Under the pieces are notes generated by a model, which searched no databases, had not been told where the DNA came from, and worked only from the letters and a program-made list of their open reading frames with translations. A stretch of DNA of 64,000 nt. Origin: Asparagopsis taxiformis. Lineage: Eukaryota > Rhodophyta > Florideophyceae > Bonnemaisoniales > Bonnemaisoniaceae. Within the stretch, counting starts at the first letter, position 1; every line of letters starts with the position of its first letter. The stretch covers positions 62,001 to 126,000 of the forward strand of contig JALQPE010001716.1 in NCBI GenBank assembly GCA_030407315.1, in the 5' to 3' direction. Positions 54,940 to 64,000 of this stretch are shown piece by piece. The position numbers and the translations under genes were made by a program.

Positions 54940-55245
54940 TGGTCGCCGTGATGGATGCGGACATCCATGTCGAGCACGGCGGCAGAAATTTCTGGGCTCG
55001 AAATTTTTGAATTTCTGAACCGGCGCCCGTCCTAGGTGGACATAGACATGGCGGAAGTCCATCCCAAGGGGGACATCCGTGGTACTAGAAACAATGAATG
55101 TCGTCCTAGTAATACTAGACGTACTAGACCGCATGGACGTCCGGTTCTAGGCGGACATCCAAAAATACTGGAGAACATGGACGTCCGCCTAGTAATACTA
55201 GGTGTACTAGAGGTTGTGGACGTCCGCGTCCATTTCCGAAAACAC
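54940..55245. repeat. GGACGTCC-type hairpin repeats
   Basis: Several GGACGTCC/GGACATCC palindromes with CTAGTAATACTAG spacers, related to 13858-14060. The end near 55230 (GGACGTCCGCGTCCATTTCC) mirrors the transposase 3' end near 13850. Confidence 0.65.
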
Positions 55246-55337
55246 AAACGGATACGCAAACGAATCAAGTCCAGAAAATACCCGCCATTGATTTCCACCC
55301 ATATCACACCTCAACTGACCCCACAGCAAGTACAGCA

Positions 55338-55664
55338 ATGCTCTTCCACGTCAAATCCAAACCAAAACCCAAGCCACCTATCCCGTCGTACATCACCGAG
55401 TTCACACCGGCCCCATACAATCACCGCACAGCCACCAAATACCCAGACGCAGCCTACTGGGAAACTGCACATAACGATGAACTCTCCAAAATCGACAAAA
55501 TGCGAGCAATCAAATGGCTCCGCAACAAAGAAGTCCCACCCAACTCTCGACCTCTCCCACTAACAATGACCTATAGGTACAAACGAAACCCTAATGGCGA
55601 CATCGCAGAACGAAAAGCCAGATGTGCAATCCGTAGGGACCTCATGCAGCCTGTAGCAGGTAGA
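55338..55664 (+). pseudogene. Ty1/copia reverse transcriptase fragment
   Basis: About 110 codons with the start of a copia-type RT: YWETAHNDELSKIDKMRAIK, then a Tyr-Lys-Arg strand and GDIAERKARCAIRRDLMQP, equivalent to the family block around KARLVARG. Sequence homology stops there and unrelated sequence follows in the same open frame. The fragment lacks the YxDD active site, RNase H and integrase. Confidence 0.65.
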
Positions 55665-56891
55665 AAATCCGCTAGAGCGGCAAACCACCCGACAGGTGTC
55701 CCGAGCCTCGGTAGAGGAAGTGGTAGAGCAGATGAACCTTATAGGTACCCAGCGGGTAATCTCGTGAGAGAGAAGGTGTCACTACCCGGAGGGGGTTGTG
55801 CGACAAAGGGGTGCTCACGCGAGAGGCGTATGGATAGAGCGAGTGACGTAATCCGTCGAGCTGTTGGCTAACCATAAGGTTTTCCCGGAGAGGGGTTGAA
55901 CAATAGGTATGCGAACACTGTTCCAATGGGTCGTAATTCCACTTGAGTTTACGTTACTCTAGAAACCGTGCCTACTGGCTATTCCAGTGGCGGTTTTATA
56001 CTAAGTCTACTGTAAGCTAGGGTTAGTGGTTAGGAATAAATATCCAGTTATTGACCAACCAGAGCCCAGTTAACGGCACTCGCCTACCCGCGAGGTTATT
56101 GCCAGTTAGGCTTACATTGTAATGTACAGCTGGTTAGCTTAAGTTAGAAATTTGCCCCTTGTGGGGTCTTGGCCGGGGCCGATGGGCCCGGATAGGGTTA
56201 TTTGTCAGCCTTAGCTTGTCCCAAGTATAGGAAACACGCCAGTTGGCTGGTGCCTTGTGATTGGCACATCCCTTAAGTGGGTACCCAATAGGGAAGCGAC
56301 ACGCCTCGATCGGCGAGGACCGCCAGGCGGTACGACATGGCCCCCTCCTGAGAGATTTGTCGTCCCGACAAAATTTGATCAAATAAAAATTACAATTTTT
56401 GGCTGTGGCCGTTGCATTGTGCAATTCAAAATTTCCCGCGCGCGGCGCGTGTTCGATAAATTCGTTTAGTCCATCCGACTCTTCCGGCGGTCCACCGACC
56501 GTTTCCCATTGGAATCAACACCTGTTGCAGGTTTCTTATCGATCCCACGCGAAAGAGCGTACTCACCCCTTCGGTGTCCACAGTGTACGAGAGTTCGTGT
56601 CCCTTCCGTCATCCCTCAAAGGGTTTTGCATCCATCTGCAAGATAGTTTACCGCGCGATCGCGTGAGCGGTGCCAACTCGAGGCTTTGAATTCATCTCCC
56701 GGCCAATCGCCTTGCGAATCCCATTCAGGGTTGAGTACCGCGGCTCCCTCTTGGAGATTTAAGCCAATAGGCCATTTTGTCTATCCCGCTTCAGGGTTTT
56801 TAGCAACGTCCTTCCTCGCCTCTACTGGCTTTTTAAGATTCCCCCTCGCGCTCCGATTCAATTCGAATCCTCCGAAGAGGAAGGGGACAAT
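55665..56891. other. No gene recognised; possible LTR or leader of the gag-like frame
   Basis: No convincing coding region. It contains short inverted repeats (for example GCCAGTTGGCTGG, CCCTTGTGGGG, GGGCCGATGGGCCC). Its position ahead of the gag-like frame would suit a retroelement leader, but I found no paired LTR in the window. Confidence 0.35.
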
Positions 56892-58000
56892 ATGGGTTCA
56901 CCCAACCGTCCAACCACGCGTTCAAGCGTTCGCCGCCCAACCACTCGCCACCAGGCGTCCTCTTCCCGCACCGGGGCACGCCAACGCCGGCCAAGTCCTC
57001 TTCGCCTCCCGCGACAAGCGCGCCGATCGCCTCCGCGGCTTCATCGCAAACGCGAACTCGTTCGACTGCCGCCAAGGCTTCGGCTGAGACAGCCTCGCCT
57101 TCCGGCAAAGTCGTCGGGACTCCTTCGCGCTCCGAGAAGTCGGTTCCTCCCGCTAGGGCAAGTGCACAAGGTGGCAACGTCGGTCCAACCGAATCCCCTG
57201 CTTCCCCGAAGCCGTCCACACCCGTGGCCACTGCCAAGCCGTTATCGGCCAATCCGCCATCGCGTGAAGGCGAACCCGTTAAGGCCACCGGGCCGTCTCC
57301 AAAAGGAGCTATGTCGGCTGCTGCCGAAGAGGTCGTTGAAGTTATTGCCGAGGGGGGCGCTACGCCCAAGCCATTGAGGCAGTCGAATGTTAGGCCTTCG
57401 CCAAGCTCCCGGCCGTCGTTGGCTCGTCCCTCCGCTCCTGCGGTTCGTACCTCTTCTGGTCGTGACGCTTCTGCGAATCCTTACGAGGACTATGGTCGCC
57501 GCAATCAGCAGATTTTGGCGGACGCTCGTAAGCGTAGGGAAGAAGAGTTGCGTCGCGAAGCCGCTCGTGCGGAAGCCGAAAAGGCAGAAGCCGAAAGGGC
57601 AGAGGCCGAAAGAGCTAATGCTCAGCTTGTCGAGTCGGCTGTAGACCCGTACGCCTCTTCTGGCGAAGTTACCCGGAGTGGGGCTGGTCCTGTTCCCGTT
57701 AATGCATCAGCAGGCGTGAGGCCGTCGGGCACCGCCCTAGTTGATCCTTACGCTGTTGCGTCCGCGCCAGCGCCGGCGGTTCCATCGCATGATACCCCTC
57801 CTCGGGCGCCTAAGCCAACTGCCAATTGGCGTTCCTCGGGGGAATTTTATCCAGCTAATGCTGACGAGCTCATGGTGTTTGATTCACAAGCATTGCCGTT
57901 TAGGCGTGAGCTGGCTGCTCCCTGGGAACACTACCCATTCGCGCGACTCCCTCGTAGGGATTTTACCGACCGCCCGCGAAGCGAATTACGTCGCGATATG
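56892..58000 (+). pseudogene. Gag-like protein gene, frameshifted and truncated by copy D
   Basis: ATG 56892 gives a Ser/Thr/Arg-rich start (MGSPNRPTTRSSVRR). Near 56980 the plausible coding phase shifts to the frame reading TPTPAKSSSPPATSAP, which then stays open to the CACTA end at 58001. It has a long disordered Ala/Pro/Ser part, an Arg/Glu/Ala helix (RKRREEELRREAARAEAEKA and repeats of EAERA), two DPYA-type motifs and FRRELAAPWEHYPF near the cut. This is gag-like composition without a zinc knuckle, which would lie beyond the truncation. It may be related to the frame truncated at 40369. Confidence 0.5.
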
Positions 58001-58357
58001 CACTACGGTGTTGAAAAGGGGGCCTCAGACAGTACTGCGAGACAGTGATTTTTACTGTCTGAGACAGTAAAAATCACTATGCGGCAAATGAAAATTAATG
58101 CCACACTTGGAGACAGTGATTTGCACTGTCTGGCAGACAGTACGGAACACTGTCTGCAGACAGTAAAAAACACTGTCTCACAGTACTGTCTGAGGCAGTG
58201 AATGGAGACAGTAAAAATTAATGATTTATTCAATAGTTGGATATGATGTAATTTACTGTACTGGGCAGTGTTGGCGGATAGTGTTTTGTATTGGCCAAGG
58301 CAACATGGCCGGATAGTGAAATACGCTGCCTGGGACAATAGATGGAACCAACACGGT

Positions 58358-58737
58358 GCACTGTCCTGGGCAGTACCTGGAGACAGTGATTTTCACTGTC
58401 CTGGGCAGTACCTGGAGACAGTGATTTTCACTGTCCTGGGCAGTACCTGGAGACAGTGATTTTCACTGTCCTGGGCAGTACCTGGAGACAGTGATTTTCA
58501 CTGTCCTGGGCAGTACCTGTAGACAGTACTTTGTGCTGCCCTGGGCAGTACCTGTAGACAGTATTTCGTGCTGCCCTGGGCAGCACCTGTAGACAGTACT
58601 TTGTGCTGCCCTGGGCAGCACCTGTAGACAGTACTTTGTGCTGCCCTGGGCAGCACCTGGAGATAGTACTTTGTGCTGTCCTGGGCAGCACCTGGAGACA
58701 GTATTTCGTGCTGCCCTGGGTAGCACCTGGAGACAGT
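58358..58737 (-). repeat. Subterminal 35-bp array, copy D (11 units)
   Basis: Units have CCTGGAGACAG or CCTGTAGACAG every 35 bp from 58375 to 58725, two more than copy A although the rest of the arms is nearly identical. Confidence 0.85.
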
Positions 58738-59441
58738 AAAAGTAGTGTCCTGATATAGTAAAATTCGGTGTCTGGGAGTGGTGGATGAGATGGAGCGTCA
58801 CGCTGTCGTGGGCATCTTTCTGGGGTAGAGGAAGGCAGTTCTAGCGCTATGAGGATGGGGCATGGACGGTATTCATATGGGAATGGACAGAATAGTACGG
58901 CTAGGAATTTTTATTTCGTAGTGACTATGAGCTAGCGAGAGGTATACGCGGTAGGATAGGTAGCAATCTAAGAGGGTGCGATATGGGAAGCTTCACTCTG
59001 GATTTGTTTATTTGCGCAGGCTACATTGAGAATAAACAATCCCTATGTTAAAAATGCTACTACAACTAACACTATTCCGACGAGTAAAACTAAAACTACT
59101 AGAAAAGTCTAGAAATCTATCAACTGATTGAGCTGCATGAATAAGCTAGGAAATGAAGAGAAGAAGAAAAAATGATGTATAGAAAGGAAACAAGTTAGTG
59201 ACGTTGAATTGGAGAGGGAAATTGATGGTGATTAGGAGACTAACGTACCTTAACAAATACCATTGCATCCCAAATTGAGATATGTACTCACAGGCAGAAA
59301 AGAAAATTAGTGGAGAAGTGGTAAGAGAGAAAGATAAATGAAAGTAGAAGTGGAACACTCACCGACTGGAAACCTGAGAAAGAGAAAACGAATAGAAAAC
59401 TGGGTTAGTGGCGTGAGTTGTGGAAACGTACCATCATGGTT

Positions 59442-59578
59442 CATATCCGTCGGAGACAAAGCAACAACTTTGGCCTTGGAAGCCGTATTGATGATCTAAA
59501 ACTTACGCTTTGGAAGCAGTTTAGATGATCTATACGGCTTCCACGGCCAGGGTTGTTGCTTTGTTTCCGACGGATATG
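59442..59578. repeat. 137-bp hairpin in copy D
   Basis: The mirror copy of 5682-5818. Confidence 0.85.
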
Positions 59579-60575
59579 AAGATGGAAACAGGGATTTCCA
59601 GAATCTTTCGTTTAAGTAGTACTCTACGGGCGGAAATGACGTGTAGGAGAACAATAGAGGGATGAGTTTGAAACGGAGCGGTGCGATGGGAGGCCCAGAA
59701 AAACGATACCTAGGCTGCGAATTACGCTTGGAAGCACATGATCTGGCAGAGGAGGCGCACATTATCGTATCTTCTACCGCCTTTTATTGTCTAGAATGAC
59801 GTCATCACTACAGAAATATAGGAAAAACACTAGCATATGGGGCCTACAGGACAGGCGGAGGTGAAGAGTAAGAAAAATGGCGCACTTTCCTGGACGAGGA
59901 GTCCGCGCTTCCAGTGATGATGTGGATGGTATATATCGATAACGTCATTGTATGCTCCGAGTACACTTGGCAGGCAGTCAAAGCGGGCCACGTGGATGGT
60001 GGCGGTTAGGAAACAGCAGTGTCGAAGAATTTTTATAATTTTCATGTTTCAAGCGAGCAGTGAGTCTGCATTGCAATATAAAAATGTATCCTAATTTAAG
60101 ATATCACACCGAGTACGATTCAACGAGACATCGTGTTTTCACCTTGTGAATAGGGCCGAGAATATGGTAGAGTATACGAGTAGGAACTACGTGCATGAGA
60201 AAATCAGATTCAGTATTAGTGCTTAGAGCATCACTGCGTAACAAACGGAAGTGGATACGTCTTGGCCAGGATGGTGTTTAGGGAATGCGATACAAGATAG
60301 CAAAACGATATTGAGTAGGTCGAGCCCGGATGAAATAGCAATCATTGTGCATAAAGTAATGAGCATAGGACAAATCATTGTGGTGAAACAGTTCATTGGA
60401 TCGAATGAAAGCCAGGAAAGGTTTCTTAATGGTTGAATTTAGTGGCGGAGAAATATAATTCTGCACTATAGCGGAGAAGTAGCGGAAAAGAGTAAATCTC
60501 CTTCAGCAAGCGAGACATGCATCAATATTGCCCAGTATAGTTCGTCTGAAGTGCAAGTTGAACCTCGCAAAGTGA

Positions 60576-62797
60576 ATATCAGAGGTCGTTGGCTAGTGGT
60601 TGAAGAAGTCTGCAACGATGGAGCAATTCTTGAAAACGGATTTGGCTGCAGAAAACTATTCCGAACAGGCCAGAGTTCGTGCAGTTCTCTTCGACGGAGA
60701 ATCTGGCTGGGTGTACGGTGAAATTTTTGTTCAACGGATCGTTTAGGGGTGCTCCGGACGTCCAAAATTGTGTCAACCTCGAGATGACGGCGTACTACAC
60801 TTGTAGCCGTTGGTGGGCCGGGCTGAAACCGAACTCGGTTGGTACCATTGGGCAGGAATGGATTGCTGGTTTGTTGGAAATCTTCGGGTACGTGAAGGAG
60901 GTGGCCGAGTATTGGAACGTTTCGGATGTGTTGAGGATGCTGGATGGCTCCATTCCCAGCGTGGGTGACCCGAGCAAGAGCTTCGACATTCACTCACGCG
61001 TTGTCGAAGTTTTTGCGCTGATGGTGCCCAAGAAGGGGTTCTGAGCGGACTTACATCCCAAGGAAGGCCCTCCCAATGGCTCCAAGTTTGAGAACATCTT
61101 TCCCAATCGGAAGTCTATGTTTTGAAAGGACGCCAGGAAAATGCTCCTGCGCGTAACTGGCTACCGCGACATGTAAATGCGGAAACAATTTTACGTGGTG
61201 GACCCACACATCCCACATGCTGCGCTCCCAGTCACATGTGGTCATGATTCCGCCATCCCTTCCCCTTCCCCTTCCATTTCCCTGACCATCCCTTCATCCT
61301 CCATTCCTTTGCCTTTGAAGAATCCAATTTAGGTAGTACCACCTCAATTAGATTCTTCCAGCTATTCCGAGGCTGCCTCTGTTTCTGCCACTACCCCTGT
61401 CGTGTCTGCATCGTCCGGAGTGGAAACTTCTGGGAAAGTGATGCCCAAAAGGAGTACCTGCCTGAAAGAGAGTCGTTCCGGTCGTGGTGGAACAGCGACG
61501 GCGGGTGGTGCGAGCCCTGTTCAGGTCGTCGAGCTGGAGAGCGCACCCAAGGATGCGGGTAAAAGCTCCATCCTTGGGAAGCGCAACTGGGAAACCGCTT
61601 CTGCGACGCCCGAGCCCTCTACCAAATTTGGTACTTTTAAAAGAGGAAGCTCAGTGAGACTTCATCAAAGTCGTCGTCAAAGAAATCCAAGTCGGCTTCC
61701 AGAGGACGTTCTCGGGAGCCGATTCTCCAGTTCGACGACGCCCATGAAAATCCTATTCCCGACAGTATCGTCGATGAGAATGTGGCCGCCGTTCTCCCCA
61801 GCGCAATTGCGTCTGGTAGCCCGATGAAGTACTACATGGAAATTACGACGGTAGAGACGGTGCGGGCGGAAATAAAGGCGGCAGCATTCCTGGCAGCTGC
61901 ATCGCCAGGTGCTGAGGACTCGGTGGTGGAATAGTACTTTGCGGTGAAGCGGCGTTGCTGGACAACATGGGGGTGGTTGTTGTGGAAGGCCTCTTGCAGT
62001 CGTCCACGGCTGGTAGCGCGACGCATGACCTCTTCAGTCACTTTTCTCGACAGTTCCAGCTGGTTGAGGAGGTTGAAAAGCCACAGAAACCCTCCCAGCA
62101 GTCTGATTCTGATTATGAAGACAGGAAACCACAGGACGAGCCCCCAGATTTCGCCAAGCCCGGTTTTGATCCTTCGCCGTGGCATTTCATCCACAACGTG
62201 GGTGCTGCGAAGGACCGCATAGATGGTGGTCGTGGGCGACTCCCCCTGCCGCGGTGTGAATTGTGCGACAAGCTGGAGGAGGGGAATTTGGATATGTACA
62301 GGAACAAGTTGGTGGCAGAGCTTGCTCTTGGTGTTTGTGCGGATTTCTTGAAGTTGGGAATGGAGGGTGAGGATCCTGTCTTTTTCCCGAAGACAGGATT
62401 ACGGCTGCTTCTTAAAACAGATGGGGCTGCGGACCAGGATGGGCACACGGACTTCTGAGTATCCCAATTTTGAGGAGTCGGACCTACCCAATCCCCATCC
62501 TATTTCATGATGTCGAGCGGATCCGATGGGTTCTTTATAGTAGCTGCACCTTATAGTCATGTATGCCTGGTCCATACGGACGCCGACATGTGGAAGGTTC
62601 CCGTTAACCACTTTTATGTGCCACCCTATTCCGTCTTAGTTGATCGCGGTGACCTTTACCATTACGGGGTCGGCTTCAGGTGAGGAGATCTTCCTGTGGG
62701 AGCAGAATTTAGTCTATGGTCTGCCCACGCGCGGCCACATCTACTTGAAGACTGAGAAGGACGTCCTCACGGACCACATCCACACCGTCGAATATTA
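60576..62797 (+). pseudogene. Decayed 2OG-Fe(II) oxygenase-like gene (copy in arm D)
   Basis: It reads away from the CACTA end. ATA at 60576 replaces the ATG seen in the related start at 37715, followed by a TAG, then KTDLAAENYSEQ. Blocks in different frames follow: 60634-61044 (helical, TAYYTCSRWWAGLKP), 61402-61930 (Ser/Lys-rich, then MKYYMEITTVETVRAEIKAA) and 61919-62455 (NKLVAELALGVCADFLKLG up to DQDGHTDF). After another shift come EYPNFEESDLPNPHP, SGSDGFFIVAAPYSHVCLVH, VPPYSVLVDRGDLYHYGVGF, and finally GLPTRGHIYLKTEKD to a TAA at 62797. HTD, the distal His (LYHYG) and Arg (PTRGH) align in order with HND, QHAG and TTRYH of the 51402-52751 protein. At least four frame changes make it a pseudogene. 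Confidence 0.6.
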
Positions 62798-64000
62798 AAA
62801 GTATGACAGGAGCAATAGATAGCATACGAGAAGTATTAAAACCTATGCTATTGTTCCCTGCTATGAAGTTCTGTCTTTCTCATCTCAACATTATTCGCTT
62901 AGCCCACCTTTCTATTTTCATCTATACATCTGACCTTCATGTCATAGTTTAGTGCTACTAAGCCTATTGATTGCTACATTTTTGTATTAGTCTACAACTT
63001 TACATGATTTCACTAGCTAGACCGTAGGGGGGACTAGTTTTAGACCTTGACAACCCGTGAGGTTCGACTATAAGAGACGTTGCTGAGATAACACATGACA
63101 CAGAATGCTCCTGGAAGCCACTCACAGCCGTACAAACGTTCTGCTGAGCCATGTTCCTGACTTCCCAATTCCTTGCTCACCCTTCCCTAGGTGGGAGGGG
63201 GACGGAACTCTCAGCCCCTTACAGCGGAAGCCGTTTACCGGGGATTCTTACAGCAAAGTCATCGTTACGATGACTTTGCTGTAAGAAAGCGTTTCCATTA
63301 CAGTGGCCAAGAATTTTTTCACCGGGTAAAAAAATCATGGCAGCTGTAATGATTTATTTTCTTACAGCAAAGTCATCGTAACGATGACTTTGCTGTAAGG
63401 AAACGTTTCCATTGCAGTGGCCAAAGAAATTTTACCGGGTAAAAAATCAGCAAGAATTTTTACCGGGTGAAAAATCGTGGCTGCTGTAATGATTTATTTT
63501 CTTACAGCAAAGTCATCGTTACGATGACTTTGCTGTAAGAAAGCGTTTCAATTACAGTGGCCAAGAATTTTTTTACCGGGTAAAAAATCATGGCTGCTGT
63601 AATGATTTATTTTCTTACAGCAAAGTCATCGTAACGATGACTTTGCTGTAAGCATCCCTGGTAAATTGCTTCCGCTGTAAGCGGCAGGGACTTCCGTCCT
63701 TTTCCGACCTAGGGAAGGGTGAGGAAGGAATTATGAAGTCAGGACAGGAAACAGGGTATAGGAATGGTATGGACGGCTGTAGGCGGCATTAGGTAACACA
63801 TTGTGTTGTTTACACCCGGTTTGAGCTGGGTGTTGTGTCTAGTATGGTTGGAGGAGTGTACGAAATTTCTACCACGTGGTCGGAAATGGTTCAATTTTCT
63901 CACGACAGAGATTCTGACTTTCGAAATTCAAACTCGTTAAAGTGGGCTGGAGTTGGTGTGAACACCTCCAGGACCTCTGGGAAGGATCTGGTAACACATG
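62798..64000 (-). repeat. Outer part of arm D: R-family repeat with nested palindromes (63216-63684)
   Basis: Mirror of 1266-2468. It has four 37-bp palindromes at about 63249, 63364, 63506 and 63617, separated by TTTTTACCGGGTAAAAA-type palindromes. No gene is present. Confidence 0.85.

Larger units (their letters stand above)
58001..64000 (-). mobile_element. Copy D: right arm of giant inverted repeat, starting at a CACTA terminus
   Basis: It starts CACTACGGTGTTG and mirrors 1266-7190 with very few differences: one 6-bp indel, two extra 35-bp units and scattered substitutions. The arm continues past the window edge. The preceding triplet is ATG, and TAC follows the end of A. Confidence 0.85.

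Overview
The window looks like transposon-dense nuclear DNA of a eukaryote. My best guess is a multicellular red alga: it has mid-range GC, long mostly intronless reading frames, rare GT-AG introns, tnp2-type transposases, a Ty3/gypsy chromovirus and a Ty1/copia remnant. The phylum is an inference and is not proven by the sequence. No rRNA, tRNA, CRISPR array or bacterial operon was found.

Layout. The frame is set by ends of CACTA-type DNA transposons, which start CACTACGGTGTTG and carry 35-bp subterminal repeat arrays. Four long copies occur: A (ends at 7190), B (starts 8161), C (ends 40368) and D (starts 58001). A divergent end starts at 25056 and a short remnant ends at 748. Copies A and D are arms of a nearly identical inverted repeat of about 6 kb (1266-7190 and 58001-64000) that runs off the right edge. 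B and C bound a candidate 32-kb element with terminal inverted repeats (TIRs) of about 2.5 kb. It holds two different tnp2/Plavaka-like transposase genes (10804-13947, 16340-19385), a coiled-coil gene (19463-21748), an adenine-methyltransferase/SET fusion (22409-25006) cut by the divergent end, a two-exon membrane-protein candidate, a frameshifted Sel1-repeat gene, clusters of nested palindromes (33.0-36.3 kb) and a broken charged-protein gene. The flanking 3-bp sequences of B and C do not match, so B-C is not proven to be one insertion.

Between A and B lies a 970-bp piece of another adenine methyltransferase gene, open across its whole length and cut by a CACTA end on both sides. Between C and D (40369-58000) lie a truncated reading frame, interspersed hairpin repeats, and a gene coding for a ParB-like domain followed by a 2-oxoglutarate/Fe(II) oxygenase domain. 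A complete Ty3 chromovirus with identical 444-bp LTRs and a GTTGG target duplication splits that gene. Farther right are a G-rich strand-skewed block, a copia RT fragment and a truncated gag-like frame.

How it fits together. Arms A and D each contain a decayed relative of the same oxygenase family (HxD, distal His and Arg motifs all recognisable). The neighbourhood therefore combines giant CACTA-like ends, two transposase types, two adenine methyltransferase genes (one fused to a SET domain) and three oxygenase-like genes (two of them identical decayed copies). This suggests DNA- or chromatin-modifying enzymes travelling with, or repeatedly hit by, giant DNA transposons. That link is inference. 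The domain calls rest on motifs read directly from the translations.
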